Origin: Sphingobacterium pedocola
GTDB lineage: Bacteria > Bacteroidota > Bacteroidia > Sphingobacteriales > Sphingobacteriaceae
Direction: 5' to 3'
DNA length: 64,000 nucleotides
NCBI RefSeq assembly: GCF_015209965.1
Contig: NZ_MU158693.1
Span: forward strand, 1 to 64,000
In this document: one piece after another, positions 42,679 to 52,112 of the stretch
Layout: every line of letters begins with the position of its first letter
Numbering within the stretch: position 1 is the stretch's first letter
Position numbers and translations under genes: made by a program
The notes under the pieces: generated by a model
Seen by the model: only the letters and a program-made list of their open reading frames with translations
Told to the model about the DNA's origin: nothing
Databases searched by the model: none

Positions 42679-43044
42679 TTAGAAGGGTCTGTAACGGTAC
42701 AGAAAGGAATAATATCCTGGTCGATTTTGTGTTTTGTCTTTACGATTGAATAGCGGTGTGGTTTTCGCAAGCAGAAAGATCATGCATAATAGCCAACCGA
42801 AGATCAGTTCCGCGGGCATCACGCCCAAAGAGAACTGAATTATCTGGTATTCATCATATATTATTTCTGGGATTGCAGCACTCGCGTCCGGATTTTCGAG
42901 GTCAAACATCTCTTCAAAAACAAGTTCGAGTAGCGTTTCATTTGCCTCAATAGGGTTTAAGTTTACGAAATCGTCAAAACGTACCTCATAACAAAGCATG
43001 TTGAGATAGCCAAATAACATTAAAAAATTGAACAATTTTAACAT
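42679..43044 (-). CDS. Hypothetical membrane protein (121 aa)
   Basis: N-terminal hydrophobic segment (1-19, LFNFLMLFGYLNMLCYE) and a second one (about 77-95, ELIFGWLLCMIFLLAK), with an acidic loop between them (ELVFEEMFDLENPD) and a basic tail. Unrecognised. It is upstream of the adaptor gene on the same strand, 109 bp away, so it may be co-expressed with the efflux operon. Confidence 0.65.
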   Translation of the reverse strand: MLKLFNFLMLFGYLNMLCYEVRFDDFVNLNPIEANETLLELVFEEMFDLENPDASAAIPEIIYDEYQIIQFSLGVMPAELIFGWLLCMIFLLAKTTPLFNRKDKTQNRPGYYSFLYRYRPF

Positions 43045-43553
43045 CGAGCCAAATATAGCAACACAGGTGTAATACTGTCAAGTCAGTTTTTGTAAAAAAG
43101 CTGTTATTCATTTCCCGAGACATTTAAGACTATGCGTAAAAGACCTAAACGCCAAAGTCGAAAAACGACCAAAATCCCGTTTAGCGATTCTTTCCGGTAC
43201 TAGGCATTGGGGTATGACGCAACAGACGGACCTGTTGGTACCAAAGGCGGCATATGCATATCCTCGTTTGAACTTTCAATCCGTTTCATTTCTTTTGCTT
43301 TTTTTTAATGCTCTCCCTGCATAAGTAATTCCACTTCGGATAATCTAAAAAACATCGTCAGATTGATTTGCGTTGCACCAAGAATACCTTTCTTTTGCCC
43401 TGTACGTCTGCAATGTTCTTTTACTCACATTCCCATGCTGGTGCCGGAATGTTTCCGGTATCTCTCGCGCCGGCATATTCCTTTAAATTCTGAATGTCTA
43501 AAACTTCCCATTGTTGTTCAAGGCTGATGGGACATTAAAAAAGCAGACGCCTT
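43045..43553. other. Spacer with short decayed coding stretches (minus strand)
   Basis: No complete gene. Protein-like minus-strand bits: a 29-aa frame at 43200-43289 (MKRIESSNEDMHMPPL..) and a 38-codon stop-bounded frame ending at 43421 (SLEQQWEVLDIQNLKEYAGARD..). They may be remains of one lost gene. No family recognised. Confidence 0.4.
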
Positions 43554-43928
43554 TCATTGTTCGTCTCTCTGCTGTACATTGAAAACAGTTCCTGCCGGAT
43601 CTGTAATCCAATGCATATTTTCCGGAAGTTCTTCCAATTCATCACAGGTTTCCACCCCGTTCAATTGCAAATAATTTGTCGCTTCTTCTACATCAGGAAC
43701 AGTAAGTTGTAACCACGTTTCAGCATGGGTGTAATTGTCCACGCAGTCTAACCAAATAACGTTATTGCCGAATTTTACTTCGTGTGTTCTAGAAACGGTT
43801 GGATTGCCTATGGGTTTTTCTTCGACTTCCAGCTTCAAAATATCCTTGTAAAAAGCAACCGTTTTTTCGTATTTATTTTTAGGAATTTTTATTGCAATAT
43901 TAATTCCTGCTTCAAATTTTGGTGTCAT
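43554..43928 (-). CDS. VOC-family (glyoxalase-like) protein
   Basis: 124 residues from Met at 43928 (MTPKFEAGINIAIKIPK), the usual VOC start; the longer frame to 44009 adds an unrelated N-terminus and overlaps the upstream gene. Beta-alpha-beta-beta-beta repeat: YEKTVAFYKDILKLEVEEKP, VKFGNNVIWLDCVD, and the second half TWLQLTVPDVEEATNYL..ENMHWITDPAGTVFNVQQ. Metal ligands are not all evident, so the activity (lyase, dioxygenase or binding) is open. Confidence 0.88.
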   Translation of the reverse strand: MTPKFEAGINIAIKIPKNKYEKTVAFYKDILKLEVEEKPIGNPTVSRTHEVKFGNNVIWLDCVDNYTHAETWLQLTVPDVEEATNYLQLNGVETCDELEELPENMHWITDPAGTVFNVQQRDEQ

Positions 43929-43963
43929 ATTTATTATTTTTGAACGTATGTTATCTGGAGAGT

Positions 43964-44371
43964 TTATTCGGCTGGAATTTTTGACATATCCATATAGAAA
44001 ATTTCCCAAGTATGTCCGTCAAAATCTTCAATAGTCCGCTGTTGCATAAAACCATAATCTCTTAGTTCACTGGGCTCGACTCCGCCTGCTTCTAATCCAT
44101 TTGCGACGATTTGATTCATTTCCTCAACACTCGCAACAGACAACGAATAAAGACCTGCAAGACTGCTTTTTGTGTCTGCAATCGGTTTTGTTGCAAAGCC
44201 AGCAAATTTTTCATGGGTCAGGAGCATAACAAAAATGTTTTCGCTCCAAACCATACACTTTCCACTGTCGTCTGAAAATTGAGGATTGTTTGTGAAACCT
44301 AAAGCGCTATAAAAGTTCATTGATTGCTGAAGATCTTTTACTGCTAAATTGATAAATACCTGTTTTGCCAT
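43964..44371 (-). CDS. VOC-family protein (DUF/PhnB-like)
   Basis: 135 residues: KQVFINLAVKDLQQSMNFYSALGFTNNPQFSDDSGKCMVWSENIFVMLL, then ALAGLYSLSVASVEEMNQIVANGLEAGG and FEDFDGHTWEIFYMDMS. It belongs to the PhnB-like VOC branch by pattern. It precedes the second VOC gene by 35 bp; the two form an operon. Confidence 0.9.
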   Translation of the reverse strand: MAKQVFINLAVKDLQQSMNFYSALGFTNNPQFSDDSGKCMVWSENIFVMLLTHEKFAGFATKPIADTKSSLAGLYSLSVASVEEMNQIVANGLEAGGVEPSELRDYGFMQQRTIEDFDGHTWEIFYMDMSKIPAE

Positions 44372-44526
44372 TTTATTTAATACTTACTTGCTAATTTTGT
44401 AGTCTTTCTATCGATGAAATTTCAGAAAAGTTATCTCCCACCTAAATCGGGATCGATAGATTTAGAACAGCAAGATATGAAGATTTTAAACGGCAACACT
44501 TGACTTATGACAAGAAATATACAAAA

Positions 44527-44560
44527 CACTACCTCTTTAATTACGTTTAAAGAGGTAGTG
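44527..44560 (-). terminator. Terminator overlapping the histidine-kinase stop codon
   Basis: Perfect 14-bp arms CACTACCTCTTTAA/TTAAAGAGGTAGTG with a 6-nt loop. On the minus strand it is followed by a T-rich run (GTTTTGTATATTTC). The left (minus) arm contains the kinase stop codon at 44547-44549. Confidence 0.85.
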
Positions 44561-47087
44561 TAAACCAAAATGTTGCACCTTGTCCCGCGTCGCTATGCAC
44601 ACCGATTTCCCCATCGTGTCGGTGAACGATATCGGCGCTGATGTAAAGACCCAAACCAAGGCCCGACACTTCTCGTCCGCTACTATCGACCCTAAAGTAA
44701 CGCTCAAAAATTTGCTTTTGCTTTTCTGGGGGAATGCCTGGGCCGGTATCACGTACAGATATTTTAACAAACCCATCTATTTGTTCAGCCCGGAGGTAAA
44801 TATCAGAGGACTTAGGTGCATATTTAACGGCATTATTTACAAAATTAACAACAACTTGGTCGATCCGACGTTGATCAGCATGTACCTGCAGTGATGGATC
44901 TCCCTCAAATACCAGCTTATGTTTACCTGTTTCCCTGATGTGGCCACAGCAGTCGTCCAACAGATCCTTTACGATAAATGTTGTTTTATTCAATACTGTC
45001 GCGTCCTTATCCATGTTACTCACATTCAATAAGTCTTCAATCAGCGTGCTGACCTTTTCCATACTGCGCTCGGCCTGCGTCAGTAATCGAGGGAAGAGCT
45101 CATGTCCCGGCGTGTCCTTTATCCGTTGCAAAAACTGCAGGGATGCTTTTAGGGAAGTAATGGGTGTTTTTAGCTCGTGACTGGCAATGGAAATAAAATC
45201 GTCCTTTTGCTGCTGTAGTCGTTTGAAATCAGTGATATCCAAAACCGTACCCATTAATTTGTCCGGTATTCCGTCTGTCCCGTAGAAAACCTTCGCCTGA
45301 ACCCTGATCCAATGTATCGATTTGTCTTTATGCAGGATTCTTGCCTCGTACATCATCTTTCCCTTAATTGCTGCAGCGGCATGTGCCTTCGCGCTCAAGT
45401 GCACGTCGTCAGGATGAAAAGTATCCAGTAGCTCCAGTCTTGATATCGGATCGGACGCCTCGAAAATCTCATTGAACCGTTCGGATGTGATAATTGCATT
45501 GGTGCTATAACTGTATTCAAAGGTGCCGATATCGGCAGACTCTACAGCAAGACGGGTACGCTCTCCCGCTTCCTCGATTGCTTTACGTGCCTTCACTTTT
45601 TCGGTTACGTCGATAGCTACGACTAAAATAGCCATTACATGGCCGTCGGCCTTTAACACCGGTTCGTAAACGAAATCGATGAATACGTCTTCGGGTTTAC
45701 CATACCGGATAAGCGTTACCTGATGTTCGGTAGCAACGAAAGGCACTCCTGTTTGTATGACCTGGCTCAGTACTGGGGCGTAATCTTCTGCTGCTTCGGT
45801 GACCCCTTCCCAAATAGCGCGGCCTTCCAGTTCTGCCCGCTCCTTGCCTACCAAATTTAAATAGTTATCATTGACTTCTAAAACGTAGAGGTCGTGTGAA
45901 CGTATAACACATATACCTACCGGAGCCTGTTTGATCAGTAGTCGAAAACGGGCCTCGCTTTCGATCAGGTCATCATTTTTTCGTCTTATTTCCTCTTGGG
46001 ACACCACAAGGTCCTCATTGGCTGCCGAAAGCTCCTCAACTGTTGCCGCAAGTTCCTCGTTCAGGGAGCTCATTTCTTCCGTCAAGGACTGTTCCTTTGC
46101 CAAGGCCTCTTGCAACATCTGGCGCTGATGTACTTTTGTTGTGATATCGTCCGCGGCGACGATGATACCAACAACGTCCCCCTTATCGTCGCATAGGGGA
46201 TCATAATAAAAACTCACATATTTTGTCGCGGGGCCTTTAGGAGAATTATAGTGGAAAATTTGTTCCTCCTGCCCGTAGCCTACACCTGAATCATATACCT
46301 GCCTTAGAAACATGGGGAAAGGCTGACTCTCGATCTCGGGCAGGATATCCATCAACTTATGACCCGTTACCTCTTCGATCGTTCTGTCCCACAGGTTTAC
46401 CAGGGGCTGATTGGCGATCTCTATTATCCAATCCCTGCCTCTTAAAATCATTAGCGGATAATGGGCTGCCATCACGAGACTTCGCAGACTACGCTCCGAA
46501 TTAGCAATCGCTTGTATACCGTGGGCAACGCGCTCTTCCAGTTGACGGGAAAAGTTTTCCAATCGCGTATGTGAGACCTGTAGGTCCTCCAACGTCGCGG
46601 CCAGTTCCTCATTCGACGCGGCCAGTTCTTCGTTCGTAGCTGCCAGCTCCTCGTTGAGCTCCTGTTCCCTTCGTTCCGACATCATCTCGTTGGTCACGTC
46701 GTGAGTGGTAACCAGTAGATAGGTTGCCCGATTACCCTCCTTCGCTACAGGGAGTATTTCCAACTGCCACCAGTGCTGAACCACTGTTCCGGTCTCATCC
46801 GATAAGATATCATACCTAAATACGGGCATTTTAATTAAACTATTTTCGGCAAGCGCTTGCTCCAACGCTGCTGCAAGCAGTTCTGGTCCCTCACCCCCCG
46901 CCATAGCAGGGTCATAAGCTTTCCATATACTTTCGCCCCTATAATTAATTTTAGTCCTTCCGGTAATGGATTGATGCGCAATATTATAATCGAGGATGGT
47001 AAATTCCGGAGCATCCGCCTTTAAAATGATGCGCGGGCTTTCCGATTGGAACAAGGCTTGGAAGATCGGTGCGGTTATATGATCCAT
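44547..47087 (-). CDS. Multi-PAS hybrid-type sensor histidine kinase
   Basis: 846 residues, soluble. PAS domain 1 about 25-135, a coiled coil with heptads (EELAATNEELAASNEELAATLEDL), PAS 2 about 205-325, a second coiled coil (LNEELAATVEELSAANEDL), PAS 3 about 370-490, PAS 4 about 500-620, then HisKA with His637 (ISIASHELKTPITSLK) and HATPase (FVNNAVKYAPKS, GLGLGLYISADIVHRHDGEIG). No receiver domain. No response regulator gene is adjacent. The sensing ligand is unknown; PAS domains commonly bind haem, flavin or small molecules. Confidence 0.94.
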   Translation of the reverse strand: MDHITAPIFQALFQSESPRIILKADAPEFTILDYNIAHQSITGRTKINYRGESIWKAYDPAMAGGEGPELLAAALEQALAENSLIKMPVFRYDILSDETGTVVQHWWQLEILPVAKEGNRATYLLVTTHDVTNEMMSERREQELNEELAATNEELAASNEELAATLEDLQVSHTRLENFSRQLEERVAHGIQAIANSERSLRSLVMAAHYPLMILRGRDWIIEIANQPLVNLWDRTIEEVTGHKLMDILPEIESQPFPMFLRQVYDSGVGYGQEEQIFHYNSPKGPATKYVSFYYDPLCDDKGDVVGIIVAADDITTKVHQRQMLQEALAKEQSLTEEMSSLNEELAATVEELSAANEDLVVSQEEIRRKNDDLIESEARFRLLIKQAPVGICVIRSHDLYVLEVNDNYLNLVGKERAELEGRAIWEGVTEAAEDYAPVLSQVIQTGVPFVATEHQVTLIRYGKPEDVFIDFVYEPVLKADGHVMAILVVAIDVTEKVKARKAIEEAGERTRLAVESADIGTFEYSYSTNAIITSERFNEIFEASDPISRLELLDTFHPDDVHLSAKAHAAAAIKGKMMYEARILHKDKSIHWIRVQAKVFYGTDGIPDKLMGTVLDITDFKRLQQQKDDFISIASHELKTPITSLKASLQFLQRIKDTPGHELFPRLLTQAERSMEKVSTLIEDLLNVSNMDKDATVLNKTTFIVKDLLDDCCGHIRETGKHKLVFEGDPSLQVHADQRRIDQVVVNFVNNAVKYAPKSSDIYLRAEQIDGFVKISVRDTGPGIPPEKQKQIFERYFRVDSSGREVSGLGLGLYISADIVHRHDGEIGVHSDAGQGATFWFTLPL

Positions 47088-47234
47088 GCAACTAATTTAG
47101 AAAAGTTTATTGATAACTGCAATTGTAAAATAAAGACTTTCAAAACGTCCTCATGTGTGTTGTAAGAACGCTGGATTCCCGTATATTTAACATCATGGCA
47201 ATATAGCGTTAATATGCAATTAAAAATAGAGATC

Positions 47235-47242
47235 TACATTTG
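47235..47242 (+). promoter_or_regulatory. Bacteroidetes -7 box of the PHP phosphodiesterase gene
   Basis: TACATTTG matches TAnnTTTG and ends 24 bp before the ATG at 47267. Confidence 0.5.
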
Positions 47243-47266
47243 ACAAAAATTTAAAACGTAACTCAA

Positions 47267-48409
47267 ATGAGAAGGAGATCTATTTTACTGGCTTTGATAA
47301 CCGCAACTTCAATGTCGGTATTTGCGCAGCAAGATGACGGTATAATGCAGTTGAAGGAATTTAGAAACCCGAAGAAGAGAGAGGTTATCAATATCCCTAA
47401 CGTGAATAACTATCAAGTATTAAAATGTGACTTTCATATGCATACTGTTTTTACCGATGGGCATGTTTGGCCAAATGTTCGCGTACAGGAAGCCTGGAAA
47501 GAGGGATTGGATGCGATTTCTTTTACCGAACATGTAGAGTACACACCACATAAAAAAGATGTGATTCCCGGTAATTTGCGATCCTATGAATTAGCAAAAA
47601 AGATGGCGGCCGAGAATAACATTTTGCTCATTAAGGGTACCGAGATTACTAGAGGAACGCCCCCAGGTCATTTTAACGCCTTGTTTATTCAAGATGATAA
47701 GAATCTTATTGTTGATAACTCATCGAGTTTGGATGAAAAAGCGATACAGGCTGCAGTAGATCAAAATTCGTTTATTTTTTGGAATCATCCAGGATGGAAA
47801 GCAGCAACGATCAAAGGTTCATACGAATGGATCCCATTTGTAGAGAAGATGTATGCCGAAAAGAAATTGCATGGAATTGAAGTCGTCAATGGTTTTGGTT
47901 TCCACAAAAAAGCCCTCGATTGGGCGTTAGACCGTAATCTTACCGTGATCGGAAATACAGATATCCATAATCTTATTGCGCATGACTACGATATTTCACG
48001 ATCTGGCATACACCGCACAATGACATTAGTCATGGCTAGAGATCGCTCCGCAGTATCCATCCGAGAGGCTTTGGAACAGGGCCGTACTGTCGCTTGGTCG
48101 AGCAATTATCTGTTTGGTAAAGAAGAGCATCTTCGCGACCTATTTTACGCCTGCGTCACATTAAGTCCTGCTTATCATCATACGGCTTCTACTAAAAATG
48201 GGAATACGAATTATTATGAATTGACAAATAATAGTGACTTGTATTTTGAGTTGGAACTTAAGGAGGGCAACGCCACCAAGAAATTGACTTTATATCCTGA
48301 ATCCACACAAGTGTTGACGGCTTCATCTGGCCAAACGGCATTGACCTATGAAGTCGTTTCCACCTATATCCGAAGCGACAGACATCTACAAATTAAACTA
48401 GCCCTGTAA
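47267..48409 (+). CDS. PHP-domain phosphodiesterase, Sb-PDE type
   Basis: 380 residues with a signal peptide (1-20, SMSVFAQ). The PHP metallo-hydrolase core has FHMHTVFTDG, DAISFTEHVEY, IKGTEITRG, FWNHPGW and IGNTDIHNL, giving the His/Asp ligands of a multinuclear metal site, followed by a beta-rich C-terminal domain (about 300-380). It resembles the organophosphate phosphodiesterase Sb-PDE known from Sphingobium. Periplasmic. Natural substrate unknown. Confidence 0.9.
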   Translation: MRRRSILLALITATSMSVFAQQDDGIMQLKEFRNPKKREVINIPNVNNYQVLKCDFHMHTVFTDGHVWPNVRVQEAWKEGLDAISFTEHVEYTPHKKDVIPGNLRSYELAKKMAAENNILLIKGTEITRGTPPGHFNALFIQDDKNLIVDNSSSLDEKAIQAAVDQNSFIFWNHPGWKAATIKGSYEWIPFVEKMYAEKKLHGIEVVNGFGFHKKALDWALDRNLTVIGNTDIHNLIAHDYDISRSGIHRTMTLVMARDRSAVSIREALEQGRTVAWSSNYLFGKEEHLRDLFYACVTLSPAYHHTASTKNGNTNYYELTNNSDLYFELELKEGNATKKLTLYPESTQVLTASSGQTALTYEVVSTYIRSDRHLQIKLAL

Positions 48410-48727
48410 CGGGGCTATAGTCTCTAATGTGCTTTAAGCCTGTTCAGAGCCGATCGTCTTTGATATAAAAAGGAATATGGACATATAGCTGGCTGACTAA
48501 TTTCAAGGTCGGATCGTGGTCGTGATTTTTGACATTCCAATAACCGAAGCTAATTTTTCTTTGTCTAATTTGGGACACACACAAACAATATAAAACAGGT
48601 TATATGTTTGACGTTCAAGAAAAAGAGAATCTGGATTATCGCTAGAACTTTAATGCCGTTAAAGTGTTTATATTCTGGCCGCTATCGGTACACGAGTTTG
48701 ATAAATCATATTTTCAAAACAGAATCA
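48410..48727. other. Spacer with possible minus-strand gene tail
   Basis: No clear gene. A stop-free minus-strand frame from about 48573 to TGA at 48444-48446 reads SFGYWNVKNHDHDPTLKLVSQ.., protein-like, but has no ATG; it may be a remnant or chance. Confidence 0.4.
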
Positions 48728-49504
48728 ATGAAAAAGAAATCAATAGTTATTCTTAATACTGTTTCCCTAATCATCACGTTGGTAATTAATTACCTATCCA
48801 ATACCGGCTTTTTTAATGGAAACACGATGAAAACGGTATCTGATCGGTATGATAATTTATTCACTCCAGCATCCTACGCTTTTTCCATTTGGGGATTGAT
48901 TTACCTATTCCTAATCAGTCACATCATCTACAGCATAAGTATAAGAAAGAGCGAACATGAGAATAGCATCATTAAGGTTATTGGGATCTGGTTTAGCCTA
49001 TCTTCTATATTAAATAGCGTCTGGGTAGTGTGTTGGTTAAATGATTATATTGGATTATCTGTATGTATCATGATTGCTTTACTCTTAGTATTGTTGAAAA
49101 TCATCACGAACATTCATGCCAATTACAACCGTCCTTCTTTAAAAACAAAAGTATTTGTTTTCTTGCCATTTTCCCTGTATGCAGGATGGATTTCGGTAGC
49201 ATTGATCGCCAATATAGCAGCGTTTTTAACGAAAATAAAATGGGACGGCTGGGGTGCATCCGAAATGACATGGACTGTTGCGATGATCTTGATCGCTGGT
49301 CTTGTTAATGTGCTGATGATATGGAAAAAAAACCTTATTTCTTTTGGTCTAGTCGGAATATGGGCTTTGATCGCGGTGGCAATATCGAACGATCAGGTAA
49401 GTCCGATATGTTTGGTAGCGGGAGCCACTGCCTTGCTTATCCTATTAAGCTGTATTATTCGGGGTATTGCTATTTTTCGATATAGAAAGGTAAATACGCC
49501 GTAA
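48728..49504 (+). CDS. TspO/MBR-like tryptophan-rich membrane protein
   Basis: 258 residues from Met at 48728 (MKKKSIVILNTVSLIITL); the longer frame adds an unrelated N-terminus. Seven hydrophobic segments, with FTPASYAFSIWGLIYLF resembling the TspO F-x-P-x-x-xx-x-WxxLY helix, NSVWVVCWLN and SLYAGWISVALIAN. It is longer than classical TspO (about 160) and belongs to the larger branch of the superfamily. It may bind porphyrin or isoprenoid ligands; the role is not shown here. Confidence 0.85.
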   Translation: MKKKSIVILNTVSLIITLVINYLSNTGFFNGNTMKTVSDRYDNLFTPASYAFSIWGLIYLFLISHIIYSISIRKSEHENSIIKVIGIWFSLSSILNSVWVVCWLNDYIGLSVCIMIALLLVLLKIITNIHANYNRPSLKTKVFVFLPFSLYAGWISVALIANIAAFLTKIKWDGWGASEMTWTVAMILIAGLVNVLMIWKKNLISFGLVGIWALIAVAISNDQVSPICLVAGATALLILLSCIIRGIAIFRYRKVNTP

Positions 49505-49723
49505 TCTGCCGTTGTACGCGTGCTGGTTTGCCCCTCCGCCTTTCAGTTTGCAAAGAAAAATACGGAGGAAGTCGGGTTTTTCTCAACACGGATGGGGACC
49601 ATCCAATAATGTAGGGGTCCAAATCGTATCTAACAAAAAAAATGTAGCAGATCGGCATAAATGCCTTCCACTACATCATCTTTATCATATATCTTGTAGG
49701 AAAATATGAATCTTTCTAGATAG

Positions 49724-49915
49724 TTATGCTACGCGTACGTTAACGGCGTTAACGCCTTTTTTGCCATTTTCTACGTCGAATGTTACGCTATCGTTCTCAC
49801 GTATGTCATGGATTAAACCTGAATTGTGTACGAAAACGTCCTGACCACCATCTACTGGTGTAATAAAACCGAAACCTTTGGTAACGTTAAAGAATTTTAC
49901 TGTTCCTTCTTGCAT
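49724..49915 (-). CDS. Cold-shock domain protein (CspA family)
   Basis: 63 residues, single OB-fold: RNP1 KGFGFI, RNP2 DVFVHNSGL, ending NVRVA. Binds RNA/ssDNA as a chaperone. Preceded on the minus strand by a 375-bp gene-free region, which can hold a long regulated 5' leader as in other csp genes. Confidence 0.95.
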   Translation of the reverse strand: MQEGTVKFFNVTKGFGFITPVDGGQDVFVHNSGLIHDIRENDSVTFDVENGKKGVNAVNVRVA

Positions 49916-50290
49916 TGTGTATTGTATTTATTTATAAAAATTATTCATTTTGTTGGGTAAACGCCATTATTGAACTGATGATAACAGCAGCACAATAATA
50001 AATCTAATTGTTCGCAAGAAATGATGTTTGTATTTTTTCGGACCTCGAAATGCTCTTGGCTTAAAATGGTACTTAACCGTTATATTGACAACAAAAATTA
50101 GCAGCTGAAAAAGCGAAAACTGAGAGAGAAGAATGAACTTAACGGTTTCAGAGAAGCATCGGCAGAGCCTGATTATAAAGCAAAGATAAACTAATTTTTT
50201 TAAAACACAAGACTTTGATTCTTTTTTTTAAAATTTGGTAAGCTATGTCGGGCCGGTATTTATGTTATCCATCTGCTGCACCGGAGATCG
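49916..50290 (-). promoter_or_regulatory. Long spacer upstream of csp, likely csp promoter and 5' leader
   Basis: No gene seen except short stop-bounded frames on the plus strand near 50100-50190. The region is between convergently placed FAD-oxidoreductase end and csp start, so it should include the csp promoter and leader. I could not identify a cold-box motif. Confidence 0.4.
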
Positions 50291-51424
50291 TTAAAAGCCC
50301 CTGCCATGCGTTCTCTTCACGATGGCGTTTGTTAGAACGGGCATCTTTTTTAGCAGTGATACAAATAAATCCGTTTGCCATACCTTGCCAAATCGAGCTT
50401 GCACAATACGTCCGACGTGCAGGCGTGCAGCGAACTGTTTTCGCCATTGATCGGTATAGAGGCCTAGCATTTCATCGAGCGATATTTGTTGTTGTATATA
50501 CCTATCTACCAAAACGGTAAGCAATTTGCCACTATGCATGGCCATACTCATACCATTACCACACAACGGCGTGATCATACCGCAGGCGTCTCCAATTAGC
50601 GGTGTCCCGGCAAAGACGGGTTCTTTGTTATCAAACGAGACCTGCGAAATGGATAGCGGCTGGCTATAGCAGAACTCGCTCTGTTCGAACAATTGTTTTA
50701 GGTACTTATTCTGATAAAGAAATTGCCGTTCCATTTCTTTGATTCCTCCGCTCTGCTGCAGATTAGCCGCTGTTGTCAGGTAGCACATGCAGTATTGCTC
50801 TTCTTCAATTTTCGAAATGCCACAATAGCCATCCTTAAAATTGTGTAGCGCAATAATATCGTCCGGAAAATCAGCTTTGATATGGTATTTTATTCCAATA
50901 TGGTTATTTAGATTATTTAGTTTTCGGGCTAGAAAGCTACGCCTCCACTGTACGTCGATATTACTACGTTTACCAAAAGAGCCGATTGCTAGCTGTACGC
51001 GAACCTCATCATCAGATGCCTCAATGCGGTAGTGATCCGAAAGCCGTTGCATACCGCTTATCTTGCAATTATCCCGCACTTCGACTCCTATTTCGCGGGC
51101 CTTCAGCGCGAGTAAACCGTCGATTTTATAGCGGCTGATGCCGAAGCCGCCGAGATCAAGATCTGCTGTCAGCAGTGTACCGTTTAACGAACTTACCTGT
51201 AACTTTTTTATAATCGGCAATTGCATATCGGCTAAGTCGATACCGCAATCGAGCAGATAATCCCAGCTTTCGACGCTGATATATTCTCCGCAGACCCGAT
51301 GAAAAGGGAAGCCATTCTTTTCAAAAAGGACGACGGAGTATCCCTTCTTGCGCAACTGAATGGCTGTGGTCAGGCCCGCTAAACCGGCACCTACAATACC
51401 AATATCGTAATCCACACTAACCAT
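50291..51424 (-). CDS. FAD-dependent oxidoreductase (geranylgeranyl-reductase/PHBH-like)
   Basis: 377 residues. N-terminal FAD motif IGIVGAGLAGLTTAIQLRKKGYSVVLFEK (about 8-36), an FPFHRVCGEYIS motif near 39-50, and C-terminal flavin motif LIGDACGMITPLCGNGMSMAM. Last gene of the polyketide operon, overlapping the methyltransferase gene by 8 bp. In such operons the oxidoreductase hydroxylates or oxidises the polyketide ring; the exact chemistry is not predictable. Confidence 0.92.
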   Translation of the reverse strand: MVSVDYDIGIVGAGLAGLTTAIQLRKKGYSVVLFEKNGFPFHRVCGEYISVESWDYLLDCGIDLADMQLPIIKKLQVSSLNGTLLTADLDLGGFGISRYKIDGLLALKAREIGVEVRDNCKISGMQRLSDHYRIEASDDEVRVQLAIGSFGKRSNIDVQWRRSFLARKLNNLNNHIGIKYHIKADFPDDIIALHNFKDGYCGISKIEEEQYCMCYLTTAANLQQSGGIKEMERQFLYQNKYLKQLFEQSEFCYSQPLSISQVSFDNKEPVFAGTPLIGDACGMITPLCGNGMSMAMHSGKLLTVLVDRYIQQQISLDEMLGLYTDQWRKQFAARLHVGRIVQARFGKVWQTDLFVSLLKKMPVLTNAIVKRTHGRGF

Positions 51425-52112
51425 TCTTGTATACCATTAAATGTCGGAAAGCCCAACGCCAGCGGACGCTTGCCGTGGACAGACCTGCCCTCTCCGAAAG
51501 CGTTGTCCACTCGTCTTTCGTAAATCCGCGAAGTACAGAAAGCGCTGCGTCATTTTTAACCATATACGATCTTGAAAATAACCCTGTCAACAGTTTGATA
51601 CTGTAATATGCAAGCGGATGACGGTGGAGATCGTTGATAAAGAATCCTGTACGGCTATTTACCGACATCCAGCGTAGCATATCAACCAGTTCGTTGTTTT
51701 CGAAATGGTGGCAAAAAAGGGAGTTAAAAAAAATATCCGGTTTTCGGTCAAGCACATCCGCGCGGTAGTCGCTGCATATAAATTGGATACCTAACGCGCC
51801 ATACTGGGCTGTTGCATAAGAAATGGCATGTGGATTCATGTCGATCCCTGTCAACGCTGCCTCAATTCCATTCTTATGACACCAGTTGTGGATTATCATC
51901 AAGTTGTTTCCGCCGCCGCATCCGATTTCGCAGATGCTTACTTTCTTCGTATTGCGGAGCAATGTCTTTAATCCAGCTAAAGTCGTACGATGCCCGCCCA
52001 ACCAGGCATTAATCGTATCCAGCTCCCGCATGGTTTGCTTAATATGCTCAAAGGGGATCGACGGATCGTCCAGTAGTTCGCTTTCGTTGCTTCGTTTTGA
52101 AAAATCAGGCAT
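51417..52112 (-). CDS. SAM-dependent methyltransferase
   Basis: 231 residues. Class I fold: motif I VSICEIGCGGGNN (about 71-83), MNPHAISYATAQY, FICSDYRADVLDRKPDIFFNSLFCHHF. Overlaps the polyketide synthase start by 8 bp upstream and the oxidoreductase by 8 bp downstream, so expression is tightly coupled. Probably methylates the polyketide product. Confidence 0.93.
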   Translation of the reverse strand: MPDFSKRSNESELLDDPSIPFEHIKQTMRELDTINAWLGGHRTTLAGLKTLLRNTKKVSICEIGCGGGNNLMIIHNWCHKNGIEAALTGIDMNPHAISYATAQYGALGIQFICSDYRADVLDRKPDIFFNSLFCHHFENNELVDMLRWMSVNSRTGFFINDLHRHPLAYYSIKLLTGLFSRSYMVKNDAALSVLRGFTKDEWTTLSERAGLSTASVRWRWAFRHLMVYKNG

